Assembly (NCBI GenBank): GCA_948330435.1 | Contig: CAOJBY010000053.1 | Span: 1-5,752, forward strand | Direction: 5' to 3' | DNA: 5,752 nt | Origin: an uncultured Lachnoclostridium sp. | GTDB taxonomy: Bacteria; Bacillota; Clostridia; Lachnospirales; Lachnospiraceae | Shown: piece after piece, positions 5,452 to 5,752 of the stretch | Layout: the number at the start of each line of letters is the position of its first letter | Numbering within the stretch: the first letter of the stretch is position 1 | The notes under the pieces: model-generated | What the model was told of the DNA's origin: nothing | Seen by the model: the letters and a program-made list of their open reading frames with translations, nothing else | Database searches by the model: none | Translations under genes and position numbers: made by a program

Positions 5452-5480
5452 AAGGCAGAGATGCTCCTTTGTTTTTCTCT

Positions 5481-5510
5481 ATTATGCCTGTCCTGGGAGG
5501 TGTTTGTCTA
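5481..5510 (-). promoter_or_regulatory. Candidate promoter of the recombinase gene
   Basis: On the minus strand, TAGACA (5510-5505) and CATAAT (5486-5481) are separated by 18 bp, each a 5/6 match to consensus. The start would fall near 5474, giving a leader of about 23 nt before the ATG at 5451 that includes the AAGGAG. The spacer contains CCCAGGACAGG, which shares GGACAG with the repeat cluster at 5529-5568. Confidence 0.5.
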
Positions 5511-5528
5511 TGATTTATTCTCCTAAAA

Positions 5529-5568
5529 TGACAATTGGGGGTCAAAAATGGACAGAACAGGGACAAAA
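5529..5568 (+). repeat. Cluster of short direct repeats at helical spacing
   Basis: GGTCAAAA (5540-5547), GGACAGAA (5550-5557) and GGACAAAA (5561-5568) start 10 and 11 bp apart, and a related TGACAATT precedes them (5529-5536). One helical turn between units suggests a regulator binding along one face of the DNA, upstream of the recombinase promoter. Alternatively ACAATTGGG (5531) and ACAGAACAG (5552) lie 21 bp apart, the spacing of LytTR-type paired sites. The binder is unknown. Confidence 0.35.
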
Positions 5569-5752
5569 TTTGTAAAATAAGCGGCAGGTACAGAACTGGG
5601 AAATGAATTATAGAGGGAGATTTTATTGTGATATCTAAATAGCAAATTGTCACATATTACTGAATCCGGACTATTGGAACAAATGGGGTTCCCGGACACC
5701 TTAGAGTATAATTATCATTGGCAAAAATAAAGGGAAGAGATCGAAACCTCTT

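Larger units (their letters stand above)
5452..5752. other. Non-coding region upstream of the recombinase, to the right edge
   Basis: No credible gene lies here on either strand; the plus-strand start codons give only peptides of 4-10 residues. It holds the recombinase promoter, the repeat cluster, a direct CCGGAC pair (5666-5671 and 5692-5697), a GGAAC/GTTCC inverted pair (5676-5680 and 5688-5692), and a perfect TATAAT (5707-5712) without a convincing -35 box. AAGAG (5735-5739) and CTCTT (5748-5752) form a small hairpin cut by the edge. This may be the leader of a plus-strand gene beyond the window. Confidence 0.5.

Noticed and set aside
5529..5652. TGACAATT (5529-5536) and AATTGTCA (5645-5652) as inverted recombination sites
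   Set aside because: An 8-bp inverted match is about what chance gives in 300 bp, and the flanks do not extend it.

Overview
The window looks like chromosomal DNA from a low-to-moderate GC Bacillota, most likely a clostridial gut-type bacterium of the Lachnospiraceae. This rests on strong GGAGG-type ribosome binding sites, TTGACA/TATAAT-type promoters, a Gram-positive L-box lysine riboswitch, and protein sequences that read like that family. The assignment is by recognition, not by a search.

Layout: (1) Positions 2-580 (+) hold the 3' part of an SSB-like gene whose true start lies left of the window. (2) Positions 630-1214 (+) hold a promoter with a perfect inverted repeat over its -10 box, then a small P-loop protein of the cobalamin adenosyltransferase (CobO/BtuR) type. 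(3) Positions 1226-4116 (+) are a lysine-controlled operon: promoter, lysine riboswitch, intrinsic terminator, about 300 nt packed with large hairpins, then dapA, dapB and a membrane protein of the DUF1461/TIGR01906 (Lit-like) family. These three genes abut or overlap by one base. (4) Positions 4117-4527 contain no convincing gene but hold two palindromes. (5) Positions 4528-5451 (-) encode an intact XerC/D-like tyrosine recombinase. (6) Positions 5452-5752 are non-coding and carry the likely recombinase promoter, a cluster of helically spaced short repeats, a TATAAT box and a hairpin that may continue past the edge.

How the genes work together: DapA and DapB catalyse the first two committed steps of the diaminopimelate/lysine pathway, and the riboswitch ahead of them should stop transcription when lysine is plentiful. 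The third gene would share that control and is probably translationally coupled to dapB. It may remodel lipoprotein acyl chains, but that is a family-based inference. The recombinase is convergent to the operon and has no visible cargo.

The least explained parts are the hairpin array between riboswitch and dapA, an 11-bp motif (AAAATGGTCCA) found before hairpins on both sides of the dap block, a 9-base match between the riboswitch core and its terminator arm, and the repeats around the recombinase. Nothing here clearly amounts to a new defence or mobile system.
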